From Trichoplax adhaerens (taxonomy: Eukaryota > Placozoa > Uniplacotomia > Trichoplacea > Trichoplacidae): DNA of 64,000 bases. Each line of letters begins with the position of its first letter. The first letter of the stretch is position 1. This document shows positions 36,388 through 49,907 of this stretch, one piece after another. A program made the position numbers and the translations under genes. The notes under the pieces are model-generated. The model did no database searches. It was not told where the DNA came from and saw only the letters and a list, made by a program, of their open reading frames with translations. The DNA is taken from the NCBI RefSeq assembly GCF_000150275.1, contig NW_002060960.1, forward strand, positions 889,316 to 953,315, written 5' to 3'.

Positions 36388-37284
36388 TTAAGGTATCTGT
36401 ATATCAGCAGAAAATACATGGAATGCAGGGCCGGAAACTTTGACCTCTATAGGGTCTCTTCGAAGTATATAAACAGTTGTACGTCCAGGTCTTCCTACAA
36501 AATCTCCTTGTTCAGTGTTAACTTTGGCTAATGGTTGTGGAATCATTCCATTTCGAACCATATAAGCAGTCAATGGACCTTGAGATGATCCAGTTACTGG
36601 GTCTTCTGCAATTCCTATTAAAGGTCCAAACACCCTACTATGTGCATGGCTGTTTTCATCGACACCATGAGGTGTTAATGCACAATAAAGTATAATATTA
36701 TGTTGTTCGGCATGAACTTTAGCAGTCTTTTGATTGATATTGAGCTCTTTCAGCTGTTGCAATGATTTAATAGCAAAATAAACGTAGCGATTAGTTTTTT
36801 CCATCAAGATTGGTTTGGATTGATCGATAGCATCTAAATTAATGGCTAATGCTTCAGCAAGTTGTGCATGATTGAAAGGTAGAGGATCAAGATTAATAGA
36901 GAGAGGAAAGAAAGAAATAATCGGTTCTTTACCACTCCAATCGATTTCACCTTTGACTAAACCAGCATTAATTTCAATATCATATTGTTTCACGATACCC
37001 TGATCAGCACCAAATCTTTTCTCTTTAGCAATCGTGGCCAATGTTGCTAACGTTACGTGACCACAAAATGTGATTTCTGCATCGCTAGGAGTAAAATAAC
37101 GCAAGCGAAAATTGGCACGTTGACTTGTTAAAACATAACCAGTCGCGGAATTATTCATTTCTCGAGCAATATTTTTCATATCTTTCTCTGTCAGATTATC
37201 GGCATCGAGTACAACTGCTCCTGGATTGCCACCAAATAATTGAGCTGAGAATGCATCAAATTGATGAATGCGATTAGTTTTCAT
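36388..37284 (-). CDS. PhzF/PBLD-like isomerase-fold protein, single exon
   Basis: One uninterrupted frame of 298 residues starting at ATG 37284-37282, a usual length for the phenazine biosynthesis PhzF-like family (human PBLD is 288). It shows the two-lobed diaminopimelate-epimerase-like pattern. The N-lobe has HQFDAF (residues 7-12), GGNPGAVV, IAREMNNSATGYV (39-51), RYFTPSDAEI and CGHVTLA. The C-lobe has FGPLIGIAEDPVTGSSQGP and a final GGPAFHVF-like strand (here SGPAFHVF). In PhzF the proton-shuttling glutamate sits in the N-S-E-T motif; here the matching residue is Ala47. The family isomerises or epimerises small hydrophobic metabolites, but the natural substrate in animals is unclear. It is the only protein gene in the window without an intron, and the N-terminal half reads as closer to bacterial members, so transfer from bacteria or retroposition is possible. 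Confidence 0.88.
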   Translation of the reverse strand: MKTNRIHQFDAFSAQLFGGNPGAVVLDADNLTEKDMKNIAREMNNSATGYVLTSQRANFRLRYFTPSDAEITFCGHVTLATLATIAKEKRFGADQGIVKQYDIEINAGLVKGEIDWSGKEPIISFFPLSINLDPLPFNHAQLAEALAINLDAIDQSKPILMEKTNRYVYFAIKSLQQLKELNINQKTAKVHAEQHNIILYCALTPHGVDENSHAHSRVFGPLIGIAEDPVTGSSQGPLTAYMVRNGMIPQPLAKVNTEQGDFVGRPGRTTVYILRRDPIEVKVSGPAFHVFSADIQIP

Positions 37285-40001
37285 CTTGATTTAGGTCCGT
37301 GTTGAATCAAGTGCTGTTGTAGAACGTTGGCAAGGTGAAATACGGATTCATTTCTTGCTCGAATTCCTCCTTAAAGGTAATGCTCACACCAGATATAGAA
37401 AGATGGCATGATCATGTATGCAAATCGATCAGGTGATCTTCAGCCTATTAACAAACTTGATACGGTATTGTATAAGTTGAGCAAATTCATTTTCACTATC
37501 ATGATGCAAATTAAATCGATGCAACATGTAGGAAATCGACAGCAGCATTTTGCTGTAATAGCAACAAAAATTGACTAATACACTGTCTAATAGCAGTGTA
37601 CTGTAGACTATTGAATAGTCTCTTTCTTTCTAGAATCTCTTGTCTGCAATGCATTAAATCGATCTGATCATCTTCAGCTTTACTGAATATGACGATACTA
37701 TGCAGCGATTTCAATATAATGAAGGAAAATGAACACATCTAGCTTTTTCGAAGGATATGCCCTAGACTAACGGTACTACTACTTTACTAGTAATACAGTT
37801 GCAATAATAATTCATTCACTATACTCTACTCCTACTTGAGTAAATGAAAACTAAATTGTATATTTGAAGAGTACTGTACATCAAGTTAAAACACTGCACC
37901 AGCATCAGTAAGAGTACTACTCCCTCTCGAACATATCGAAACCGGATAATTTACCGCATTAATTGATTTTACACTGTATAGGATTAAACGCTATAAAATG
38001 TTTAATCCACTCTCGTAATATTAAAACAGGCATCTTACTGCATTAGATTAATTTTATGCGGTAAGCTGTATAAGATTGAACACTGCAAAGTATTCAATTC
38101 ACCCTCGTAATATCAAATCTGTATTGATATTCTTTTCGCAAATTTCATGCAAGTAACATAACAGCAATTACTAATTGTATTACATATCGCTCTTTTAATT
38201 TGCGATTTATTCCCTTCTTTCACCGATACTGCCGCAATATTTGCAAGTATTATTATAGTATATTGTTCAATTATATTAAAATCAATCTAATATACTGTAG
38301 TACTTTAAAATTCTGCAATAAAAGCAGAATGCAGTATTATCAATTATACTGTCTTTAATTCAGAATAAGATGAAGAAGTTATTTTCCAGAATTTCATTCG
38401 CTAAGCTTTCATTTGACCGCGGTATGGGCTTGGTGATGGAGAAAGTTTCTATTTGTCTCCAAATAATATTTAGCAGCCTTTCTTTCACCAATACTTATAG
38501 CCATCCTACAGTTGTAATGTTAACTTACAGTATTCCTCTCGCTAACTACGCATGAAATGTTTGAAACGAACTTTTTGATTTAGTGACCATGAATTATTCA
38601 ATTATGCTAAATAGGCTTTTATTCTGATCTGCTGCTTGATAGTACTGATCATGAATTATTCAATTATGCTAAATAGGCTTTTATTCTGATCTACTGCTTG
38701 ACATTACTGATTCATATAGACGATAATCTCATATAATCTCAACCAAATAGTACCTTAAAATTGCCATAGTGCTAATTTTATCATGACTTCATCTTTAAGA
38801 GGATCTTTGAGGCAGAAAGAGAAGGATCTTGCCGTAGTCTACGCAGTATTTGCAGAAACGTAAACTATGTCGTCCATATGAATACTTCCAGGAGCATAAG
38901 CTTAACAGCATTAGTCTGAAAAGTCTAATAGCTTAAAACAAAAATAGTACTCGTATTTATCAGCGGATTAGCGAAAACTAGAATGCATCATTAGCACCTG
39001 GGATGGTTTGCTTGTTTCCTATAAAGAAAGATCTTACGGTAAGATCAAATTTTGAAAATCACTTTTGCTCATGTTTTGAGCATCCATACCTCAACCAGCT
39101 TGCCAATTTGTAATTGCAAGCATTTTTGTTCGTTATACTCAATATGTTTATCAACGTCAAAAGTAGTCTATATTTAAATGATTTGTTATCTTTAACTATT
39201 GAAAACAAACGATTAGATCTTACCTTTTTCATCATCATATGGTCAGTTAATTTATTTTGCATCGATGGTTGGTAATGAATGATGAATTATTCAGCCTAAA
39301 AGTGGTAAAGGACCTTTTAAACGTAATTGAAATCTATCTTATATGCTATTACAGACCGTACTGACCAGATTTTGAGTAGCATCAATGATTACCATAATTA
39401 TTTAGTGCTTTAAGAAAATCTGTTTTAGCTAATAGAACATTTGGCGGTCAGAATTACAAGAATTATAAATACTCCATAACATTATAACGAAAATAGTGCA
39501 AAACAAGGAAGTTACTAAATCTGAATTTGTAATAAAGGTTTATCCCACGCTCAAATTATTTTGGTAATACTTGTGTAAAAGTGATTAGTATTTAGAGACC
39601 GACATCTCTTTATTACAAGGGAATTTACTATCGTTTTCACGTGATGAAAACTAAGTTTATTGAATTACATTGTAGATTGATTTGCTTTTTTGGTGAAATT
39701 ATGACTTATTCATAAATACAGATTATGGATTCATTGAGTATCTCAGTAATGAGCTGTCTTTTATACGTTGTATGGTTATGTTTTTTCAGATATATATCCA
39801 CCGCCTTTCAGCCAATTTCGTTTAATTGAAGGCTTAGGAACATGCACCTATTTTCTAGCTTGGATATGACACAGACACAGCTTTTCTTCAATAGGTAAAG
39901 CTGTTATGTATTACTTAAAATTGAAACAGTGTTACTTTTTATTTTTATTTTGCCAGCAGATGTCTAACGGCTAGCTAATTCCAAGCTCAGTTACTGAAAG
40001 T
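37285..40001. other. Intergenic spacer with a 61-base duplication
   Basis: No supported gene. The segment CATGAATTATTCAATTATGC onward (about 61 bases) is present twice in tandem, at about 38588 and 38649. Frames at 37511-37738, 38370-38555 and 39059-39262 show nothing recognisable. Confidence 0.5.
38588..38709. repeat. Tandem pair of 61-base units
   Basis: Two nearly identical copies of a segment running from CATGAATTATTCAATTATGC to GCTTGA, directly adjacent. Confidence 0.9.
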
Positions 40002-43000
40002 ATGTTACTATCTCTATGTTGCGTTATTTCCTTATTAACTGCTATTTCGTCGGCATCCAATGGAACTGACTGCTTACAAACATGCTATCTGCATGTAAAT
40101 CACCAAGAAATTACTTATTTACAGTTTTCGAGAACAATCAACGACGGTGCAACGCGAGTAGTTTACTTTGATATATTGCGGGATCACTACTATAATGTTA
40201 ACGCAACACTGTATGCTTGGGTTCGAGATAATGTTGGAGAGCCAGTCTTCTCTTTACCCATTGACTATATTGCAACATCCTTTAGCTTACCGATGGTATT
40301 CATTGATTATGTACAAGTCGAGTTTAATGAATCTACTCCACGCTGCTATATGCAATCAAGTCAGTTTTGCCAAAAGATTATGATTATGTCAGCATTAGCT
40401 AAAATGACCAGACTAGATAATCGATGTAATGGAACGAATTGTGGCAGCCTGTGTCGAAGACATTTTCATTTTCGAGACCAAGGTGATCTTGAACACAACA
40501 CGTACTCATGTTGTCCCGAAAATAGCCTGGAAAAACAAGTGGATTTAGTGAAATGTCTTCAGCCACAGCAATTGAAACCTTATATTCCACTGCTACGATC
40601 CTTTACTATTATATTGGGAAGTTTGATAAGCTGTACAGTTTTATCTGCTATAGCAAATCGAGTTATAAAATCACTAGGAAGGTAAGCCACAGTAGCTGTA
40701 TAAATTAATTATTAGTTACAATTTATTGTTACAGTTAAGGTACTCCATTATAAATTACATTATCAGCTAAAAATATTTTATGATTGCACAGTCTTTAAGA
40801 ACATGTATTCTGAACAGTTTTCCTAAATCTTGATCAAGTATGAATGGCTTAGTAAAAAGGTTTTATGTAACCATAATCGCATAGTTGCAATAGGATGATA
40901 GTCTAAAATGAAGATTATAAGTTCATCATTTAGAACATTGTCTTACGATGCTGTAGTTAGAAATAACATTTAAATTTGGACATGTAAATATTCTTAGATT
41001 GTTCTTATACAAGACTAATTGCTGCTTGTTTTAGAGTGTACATTAATTTAAAAGAATCACTATCATGACGTAGTAAGGTAAATGTAGTATTAAAGTAAAC
41101 GTTGAGTAAAGGTTGCGGGGTGTTTCTTTGTTAAATATAGCTGGAATTTTTCCTAATACATACTGTTAATGATAACCGTACAGACATGTAAACTTAAGCT
41201 TAACAATCATTAATTATAACATATCAAATATTCATCGCCATTATAGATAACATTTTCAACTATTTCATTTTTCTAGCACAATTACAGTTCAAAGTAATTC
41301 GTCTCCAAGCGTTGAGGATAATGGCGTTAAAGAAAGTGCTCTGAGAAAAATGTATATATTGTCACCAATTACTCGTCAAACTTCTATGTTTAATTATTTT
41401 AAAAATTTAATGAGCGAAAATCAGTCACTACAAAGAATGCATTATATATGTTATACAGCCATAGGTATTATAGCTATCATCTTTGCTAGCTTGTCTCTTA
41501 CTGTGCAAACACAGCCATTACCTTTTGTCAGAAGTCTTAAGCTTGTGGCTTTGGAAATACCGTGGACAATTATAACCTTTGCCTCACTTCTTACAGTTTA
41601 TTACATATGCAGCATTTTTTTTATTAGAATATATTTATCATGCATAGGACACAATCCGTCAAGTAAGCAATATCATTATAAATCTCGACATGTAAGATCT
41701 TATTACCAAAATTCTATTTTAAATTACGTAGATATATGGCATCCAGTTCAATTTATAAGTCAATTTATCCGAATACAAATGTTTCAACGTGATCCATCAC
41801 TAAGCAATATTAATCGGTCTAATATTATTTTTATCATGTCGTGGATGCATGGTTTCATAACCATTGCCTCTATTTTTATTTCATTACAATGTATATTTCG
41901 AATGATTATCAGTGCATCTTCCTTTATTGTAGCTTACTCCTTATATTTTAGTAATATTATAACCATTACTATTCCTTTTATATATTATATCTACATTACG
42001 ATTGATGCCTATATCAATAGAATGGATAAACTCTGTGGTGATATTACTGCCACCTTGCCTCAGGTAGAGAATGAACTAACAAGTATTTTAGAAGCTGACG
42101 AAGGTGAAATAGAAATCTATTTTAAAATCGACCAGGATCAAAAAGTGGTTAAATATACTAAAACAAGAAAAGAAAATGACAAAACTAATGGCGATGCTAA
42201 TATTACAGCTTCCAATAGAGAGTTGCAAGTGTTAATAACTGATACTTCAAGCTCACCAAAACCTCATTTGTTATCGATGCTTGAAGATAGCGGTGATAAT
42301 GATAAACTATTTGCAGATGAAACAGATGGGCTTCATGACCGTGGCTTGATCAATGAATTACATCAAGCTGCAATAGGCCATATTGATGTTCCAGAAATGC
42401 TTATTCCACATAAGGAAGAGATTCAAAAGAAACTGCAGCAGATTTTTGATTCTGGTACCATTCAGTTTGATAAGGGCACCTATAAAATTTTCTTTCATTA
42501 CATAAGAAATGATAATAATAAAGTTCAGGTCGATTTGCCCCCTTGGAATGATCATCATTTGTATAAAGGTTGTATAATAGACTTGAAACCACTGGCAAAT
42601 CAAATTGAGGAATATCTTCAAAATTGGAACATTGAACAATTTAAACAGAATTTAGTTAAAGTGTATGATCGGTTAGGTTATATCGATGAAGTTGAATGCG
42701 TTGCGATACCGGAAGGATTATTCAATTGGATTCGTTATTATTCGCCGGAATTATCATTTACCGTTTGGTCGGTTGTATGGAAAATTACTGTTTCATCTGG
42801 TATTTATGCCGCTCTACTGTTAGCCATTCCGGCTTATTCTCACATTGATTCTTTTGCTGGTTTCAATGCAGCTATCACTAAATTACCTGTTTCTCTAGTC
42901 ACCATTATCATTGCTTTGAAATGCTTTCAAGAATCTACTGTAGATCAGGAAATAGCCAGAAAAATGTTATTATCCTATTTGATTCGATATAGAAGGGGCT

Positions 43001-43140
43001 ATCAATTCTTTCATGAACAAGGCAATAATCCTGGGATATTTTCACTTCTTGGGAATTTTATAGCATCATTTTCTCATTCTAGAAAAGCTCGGCAATATAT
43101 TCGGCTTCGTATGGGTAGTCATCATGATATTTCCATATAA
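40002..43140 (+). CDS. Unrecognised multi-pass membrane protein, copy 1
   Basis: Two exons, 40002-40681 and 41277-43140, join in phase 2 (AG|C) to 847 residues. Residues 1-18 form a signal peptide. Residues 19 to about 195 are a luminal or extracellular domain with ten cysteines (CLQTC at 24-28, RCNGTNCGSLC and CC near its end) and sequons (NGT, NAT). A first membrane segment lies at about 198-220. In exon 2 further hydrophobic segments lie at about 283-303, 321-349, and two or three between 408 and 472. Two more near the C-terminus are at about 721-746 and 755-775. Between them is a roughly 240-residue soluble region with acidic and lysine-rich parts and the motif HKEEIQKKL. The C-terminal tail is basic (YLIRYRRGY). 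I recognise no known family; a receptor or transporter-like surface protein is only a guess. A paralogue with identical layout lies 6.6 kb downstream. Confidence 0.85.
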
Positions 43141-46100
43141 TTAGATGAGATCAAATAATATAATTTCAGGTCATACTTATTAGCAGCAATTTACAATATC
43201 GAAGCATATGGTATTTAGTTTACGGATCGATATTTTGAAGTAAAAATAAGTGTTTTATGCCTCTAGATATAAAATGATAAGTATGACGGTTATAAATCGC
43301 AGAATCGTCACCTCACAATAAAAATATTGTGATAGGTTTAATAGATTATAATAGCGGTATAATGTTTAGAATGGGACCAGTAACTGCAATTTAAAGTAAA
43401 TCGATTACAAAGTCTAAATATTTAAGAATTATTAAAAATATTTTTATCTAGATAATAACTAGCATAACAGCCAACTTGAAGCTCTTATCTTCTGTTTTAT
43501 GCCATTGATTTTTTTATTTACTATAAATACTATGACTACTTGATTGCATAATAAGAAAACAAATCTTAATATTATAAATTTTAAGTTAAAGCCAATAAAC
43601 TTGTCATAAAATGAGTATTTCAGTATTCAAAGTGTGATGAACTCTTTCAGCGAGTAATATATCGCATGCAAAGTCTTAAAATACCTGTATCAAAATGTCA
43701 GTCTTGTTATGTCAATCAAATGTTCTAAGATTACTTAAAACAAACAAAAAACGAATCAATTTTTAATCAAGCAATAACTTTAAAATACGTACAACTGATG
43801 TTTTCCTACTACATCTTGCATATCTTTAACAGTTAGCAATATTTCATAAAATTTCAAGTTCATCTGAGTAGACGATATTTTACTTGAAAGTCCATCCATT
43901 TTTTTCTTTCCTGTCACCATCATTTTCAGTACTTTATCTTAAATATTGATATTCTGAAACTTCTATAACCTCGAATACTATTTCAAATAGGTGCAGGTAG
44001 ATGCTGATATTCGTAGAAAAACCCTTATTGACGTAGACATAATGTTGTCACTATTTCAAATACTCCTCTATGAGCGTTATTTATATTGTGGAATAAGAGA
44101 TTTAAAATGGAAATTAAATTTCGAGTAATGTAGGGAATATTAGTATTGCTGAAGATCCATTTAATTATGGGAACGATCGCTAGAAAATCTTCACGCAATA
44201 CTTGTAGAATAAATTTAGTTCTCTCATGAAACGCACTCCATTTGAATGAAAAGAAGTCCTATTAGGGGCAGTGTTTAAGATTCTATTGAGATAGTATAGG
44301 TCTCAAGCGTTTATAGTTTGAATATTAATAGCGTTTAATTGACTCTATGTAGCTAAATCTCAGTACTACTTTGCGCCCTTGGATACCTAAACTTGACATA
44401 GCTATTCGCATTTGTTCATATCAACTTATTTCTAATTATTGAGATTCTCATAGAATTAATAAAGCTTTGACACGAAAAATACTTTACTAAAGAATTGGAA
44501 CTACTAGAAACAGTACTTTGACATTATTTGGAATTCAAATCAACATCACGGTATATCGCTGATATCTATCTTTGGCAAACCTACGAGATTTCAGTAATTG
44601 ACATACGTTCTCGGAATATGGCTATCCCTTTGGTATAGTGTCACGCTATGAACAACCTGAAATATCAGCTGACTAAATTCACGTTAGTAAAATCAAGTTC
44701 CTATATGGTAAACATAATGAATCCCTTACAGTAGGAATATAAGGTACTTGCTTAAGAAAAATCATGATTTTGACTTATTATAGTACGAAACCTTATGCTA
44801 ATTCATTTTAAATCTACCATCTACGAGACGATCAAACTGATTCACTAGCTTTGATTAATTTACAAGCTTTTCAGGTAGCAATAGAGCTGACGACATTGTC
44901 ATTGTTAAATAATGATATTACAAAGCTAGTTTTCAAAGCGAGGGATTTCCAATTTTAATATTTCTACATGTAAGATGAGTATAGTATTGGTCTTATGTAA
45001 TAAAGCCTTATGGTAAACATTATTCAAAATACTTTCCATAAAATAGCACAGAGCTGAGATTATAGCTTGTTATACCGGCCCATTATTATTGCTAGCGTGG
45101 CGGTGCATTTCAGCTCATTATTCATCAGACTATATTGTATCCAATTTATTCAATGATTATAGAAATGTCAATAATTATAATAGGCTGCTCTTGTTATTCA
45201 AGCAGAATTGTTCTGCTTGATTAGTGTTATAGCGATCGTTGTAATGGAATATATGTGATGCGGTACTTTCTAGTTGCTATAGTACTAGATGCATTGTGCT
45301 GTCAATTTAACACCAAGATTTGAATATATTAAGAGATCTTTTAATTGTAACGAAAATAACCATAGGCGTAAATAGCGACTATCGCTATTGTTAGTGCTTA
45401 CGACTATTTAAGAAGGTTGTTGAAGGAGTGTTAATTCTTATTCGAATCATTTATTATTTCATTACTATTGCGCTTAAAAGGCGCGTTGATCCGATGGATT
45501 AATTGGAAGATTTCAGTAATTGGGTAAAAGACGTGTCGTAAATTGCATTTAAATATTGATACAGCACCACAACCCTTTGAGTACGAATATATAAGGGTAT
45601 AAGATAGAAGAATTCGTTCAAGGTTAGACTGCTCAAAAATAAGAAAGTAGCCATCGAATACGATCGTGAACTTTAAAACGGTGAATTTGTTGCTTCTAAA
45701 AAGGAGTAAACAACTGCTAGTAATACTAATATGCATAGCTTTATTGCAGCGGTTTCGTTTAGATTGATTTTTCTTGTTCAATACTAGACAGAAGCCGTAG
45801 TTCGCTCGTAACGATGACTTACAGGTTGTAGTTGAATAAATACAAAATATGGCTTTAAAAACTTCCCTTTCATTGAACTACCGAAAGTAAAATTTTACTG
45901 AAATTGTAGGAGTGCTACGACTTTGTTAAAAAGNGCGTTAAAATTACAATCGAAGTTTTTTATTAATCAATTATTTGTAATACTTAGCGCTTCTTATCCT
46001 TTACTCGTCGGTGATTTTAACATCTTACTTGTGAATTAAATAATTTCGTTTTCGCGAGTAATAAAACAGATCTTGGATAACTCAAATATAATTCCTTGAA

Positions 46101-46567
46101 TAGAGTAAATAAATCTATCTGTAGGTGTGACATAGAATAGAAATATGTAGATTTCAAGGGATCAATGACTAATTGTCTGTTGTTCAAGTAATAATTCAAT
46201 TTATTCGTTGATAAGTGATTATATTAGGGTATTAGTGCCGTTAAATTAATTCTAATTGAGCTGGATATATTCATTCTAGTAGAAATACATGAATATGAGT
46301 ATATCTCAGTTATGTAGTTCTGTAGCAAAAATATTATCTTCATTACCTATTTATGATCGAATACAAATTATTGCTTACTTTAGCAGTGAGCTAAATTTCA
46401 TCATTACATTTTTTTTAGAAATCTACCCCAACTTCACACAGATTTGACACTGGTAAGAAGTCAATAGCTCTATTAAAACTTTCTTTTAATATGTCGTATA
46501 TTTTGAGAAATTAATATTTTGCACATACTTTTCATCATCTGCCAGCTAAAAACCTAGTAAATATCCA
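43141..46567. other. 3.4-kb spacer between membrane-protein copies
   Basis: Very AT-rich, no exon found, no remnant of a third gene copy detected by eye. A single ambiguous base (N) lies at 45934. Frames at 45431-45781 and 46017-46199 (minus) are not supported. The promoter of the second copy must lie in its right part. Confidence 0.45.
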
Positions 46568-49500
46568 ATGCTTGCAAGTTCAGCCATGAGAAATACACTG
46601 CTATTCTTCTTTTTCGTTATTTTCTTATTGATTGTACCTTCACCGGCTTCTAATGTAACTAAATGCTTACAAACATGCCATTTGAAAGTAAACGATGATG
46701 AAATTGCCTATTTACGGTTTATTAAAACCATCAGTGATAGTGCAACTCGAGTAGTTTACTTTGATATATTACGAGATCGGTACTATAATGTCAACGCAAC
46801 ATTGTTTGCTTGGGTTCGAGATAATGTTGGAGCACCAATTTTCTCTCTACCTATTGACTACATTGCAACATCTTTCAATTTACCGTTGGTATTTATTGAT
46901 TATGTGCCAATCGAGTTTAACGAATCTGCTCAAAGCTGCTATATACAGTCAAGCCAGTTCTGTCAAAAGATTATGATCATGTCTGCATTAGCTAAAATGA
47001 CTAGACTAGATAATCGATGTAACGGAACAAATTGTGGTAGCTTGTGCAGAAGACATTTTCATTTTCAAAACCGAGGCGACCTTGAAGACAATATATACTC
47101 ATGCTGTCCTGAAGATAGCTTGGCAAAAGAAGTTGATTTGTTAAAATGCCTCGAGCCAGATCAAATGAAACCATATATTCCCATTCTTAGTTCCTTTACT
47201 ATCGTTTTGGGAGCTTTGATAAGCCTTAATGTTTTATCAGCTGCAACAAATCAAGTAATTAAATCACTAGGAAGGTAAGGCGTTGTACCTACATAAACTA
47301 ATGATTGACATTCATTGTTACAGCTAGCAGTTCGCCTTCGTTAATTGCATTGCTAGCTAATGAATATTCCACGATCATACTTCTTTCGCGTCATATTGCA
47401 GATTTGCTCAATTTTATTAACTTACATTTAAGTTTAGTAGATTGCTGATCAATAGAATTACAAAACCTATTGATAAATTGATACTGTTACTAAATTTTTA
47501 TTGAAGAAATAATGCATAGTAAAAAGCGCTGAGACTATACCGATATCTCACCGTTTCTGTCCTATGAAAGTCTAAATTGAAAGCTACTAGTGCTTCAGTC
47601 AGATTATTATTGCAACATGATGACGTAAGAAGTAAGGTTAATATTTAGAACACGCTAGTACCATTTGATGCTAGATAAACTTCAGCTTGATTTATGCGGC
47701 ACATTAATAATTTGCATACATGAAAACGCGAGTATAGTATTGAGTAAAAAATAGATATACGATCAAAGTAACTTAAACTAATAGTTTCTATATATTTCTT
47801 ACTGAAATACGGGTTAAAAATTTCATAATTACTATTAAACCATGCTGTTATAAGTAGTACATCTACAATTTTGTTACGGAAAGTAAATTTTAGTATGTTC
47901 TATATGGTACCTGATATTAAAAATTTACAATGATTTGCCCTCAATTTTTCTCACCTTGAAAGTAAAGTGTAGTACTAGTACCCATATACTGTATTTTTTG
48001 GCTAAATTAGCTTATTGATTAATCAATCGATTAATACCTACATATTACTAATAGGGATACTTTTTAATCTTGAAATATTGAACATTTCGCTTAGTATACA
48101 TAAATGTTTATTGCTAAATCGTAATTATTATATCTACAATACTAACATCCTTTATTTTTGTAGTACAATGACAACCCGAAAGTATGATTCTGACAATGCT
48201 ACGAATGATAATAGTGATTGTAACACTCTAAGAAAGATTTATATATTGTCGCCATTAACCAGGCAAACCTATGTGCATAACTATTTCAAATATCTGGCGG
48301 AAGAAAGGCCGTCAGTGCTAAAAATGCATTACATATACTATACAATTATTGGAATTACAGCCATCATGGGTGCTGGTTTATCTCTAACTATACAAACGTT
48401 GCCTTTACCTTTTGTTACAAGCCTTAGACTTGTGGTATCTGAAATACCATGGATAATCATCATTACTGCTATAAGTCTTGCTTTTTATTTGATAATCAGT
48501 ATTTTTTTCATAAGAATATATTTATCATGCATAAGACATCATAAAAACAGCAAACAATATCATTATAAATCGTGTCAAGTAAGATCTTTTTATCAATTTC
48601 CCATTTTAAATTACCTAGATATATGGCATCCAATTAAATTTATAAGCCAATTTATTCGAATACAGATATTTCAAGATAACTCATCATTAAGTATCATTAA
48701 CGGTTCCAAGATTATTTATTTCATGTCCTTGGCCAATGGCTTCATAACAATCGCATCTCTTTCTATTTTATTGCAATGCATATTTCGAATGATCATCAGT
48801 GCGGCTGTCTTTATCATCGCCTATTCATTGCATTTTAGTAATATTATAACTATTACCATTCCGTTTATATACTATATCTACATAACGATTTATGGTTATA
48901 ATAGTCATATAAGCAACCTATCTAAAGATATAGCAGCAGTTTTACCTAAAGTAGAGGATAAAGTGAAAACTATTTTGGAGGCTGATAAAGGTGAAATAGA
49001 AGTTTATTTCAAAGTCAATCAAGATCCTACAGTTGTCGTTGCTCACACTGAGATAGAAATAGAAATGAATACGGCTCCAGAAAATACCGACGTTTCGGTA
49101 TCATATAGTAGATTAAAGGATATAAGCCTTATTATCGATCTTCCAGAAATACTTATTGCACATGAAGAAGAAATCAAAAATATGCTATGCATAATATTCA
49201 ATACTAAATGTGTTCAGTTTGGTAAAGGCATCTATAAAATTATATTTCATTACAATAAAAATGAAGGTGATACAATTCTGGTCGATTTGCCTTCTTGCAA
49301 TGAACATTATTTGTATAGAGGCTGCTGTAAAGATTTAGAACAATTAACAAATGTAATTGAGGAATATCTTCGAGATAGGAAGATTTATCAGCTCAAAAAG
49401 AAGTTAGTTCAAGTTCACGATAGAATTGGTAACATTGATGAAATTGAATGTGATACAATACCGGAAAGTTTATTTAACTGGATTCGTTACTGTTCACCAG

Positions 49501-49907
49501 TACTTTCCTGTAGCATTTGGACTGTAATATGGAAAATAATTATTTCATCTGGAATATATGCCGCTCTAATCTTAGCTATTCCAGGTTATTCGCAAGTTGA
49601 TTCTTTAGCTGAATTTAATGCAGCTATTAGTAAACTACCAGTTTCGCTAATAACCATCATTATTGCAGTAAAAAGCATTCAAGAATCTACAGTCGACGAG
49701 GAAGCGGCCAGAAAAATCCTTCTGTATTATTTGATTCGATATAGAAGAGGCTATAAATTCTTTTATGAAGAAGGTCAAAAACTTGGAATATTTCGCCTTC
49801 TCATGAATTATATAAGATCGCTTTCATCTTTTGGAAAATTTATGCAGCATAATTTGCAAAATATCCGGTTACCAAATGGTAGTCGTAATAATAATGATTG
49901 TTCCTAA
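46568..49907 (+). CDS. Unrecognised multi-pass membrane protein, copy 2
   Basis: Two exons, 46568-47274 and 48164-49907, join in phase 2 (AG|T) to 816 residues. The layout matches the upstream copy: signal peptide (a second Met at residue 7, MRNTLLFFFF, is an equally good start), then a ten-cysteine ectodomain with CLQTC. Next come a membrane segment ending in VIKSLGR at the splice site, a cytoplasmic-type block LSPLTRQT, several membrane segments, a soluble loop and a hydrophobic pair near the C-terminus. The ectodomain is the best conserved part between copies: a run of more than 30 residues around ALAKMTRLDNRCNGTNC is identical. The mid-loop after the sixth hydrophobic segment is the least conserved and is about 33 residues shorter here. 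The ORF is open upstream of exon 2 into the intron, but splicing at 48164 matches copy 1. Confidence 0.85.

Noticed and set aside
48015-48163. Upstream extension of exon 2 in the second membrane-protein gene
   Set aside because: The frame is open there by chance. The splice acceptor at 48163 joins to the ectodomain exon in the same phase as in copy 1, and the extension has no counterpart in copy 1.
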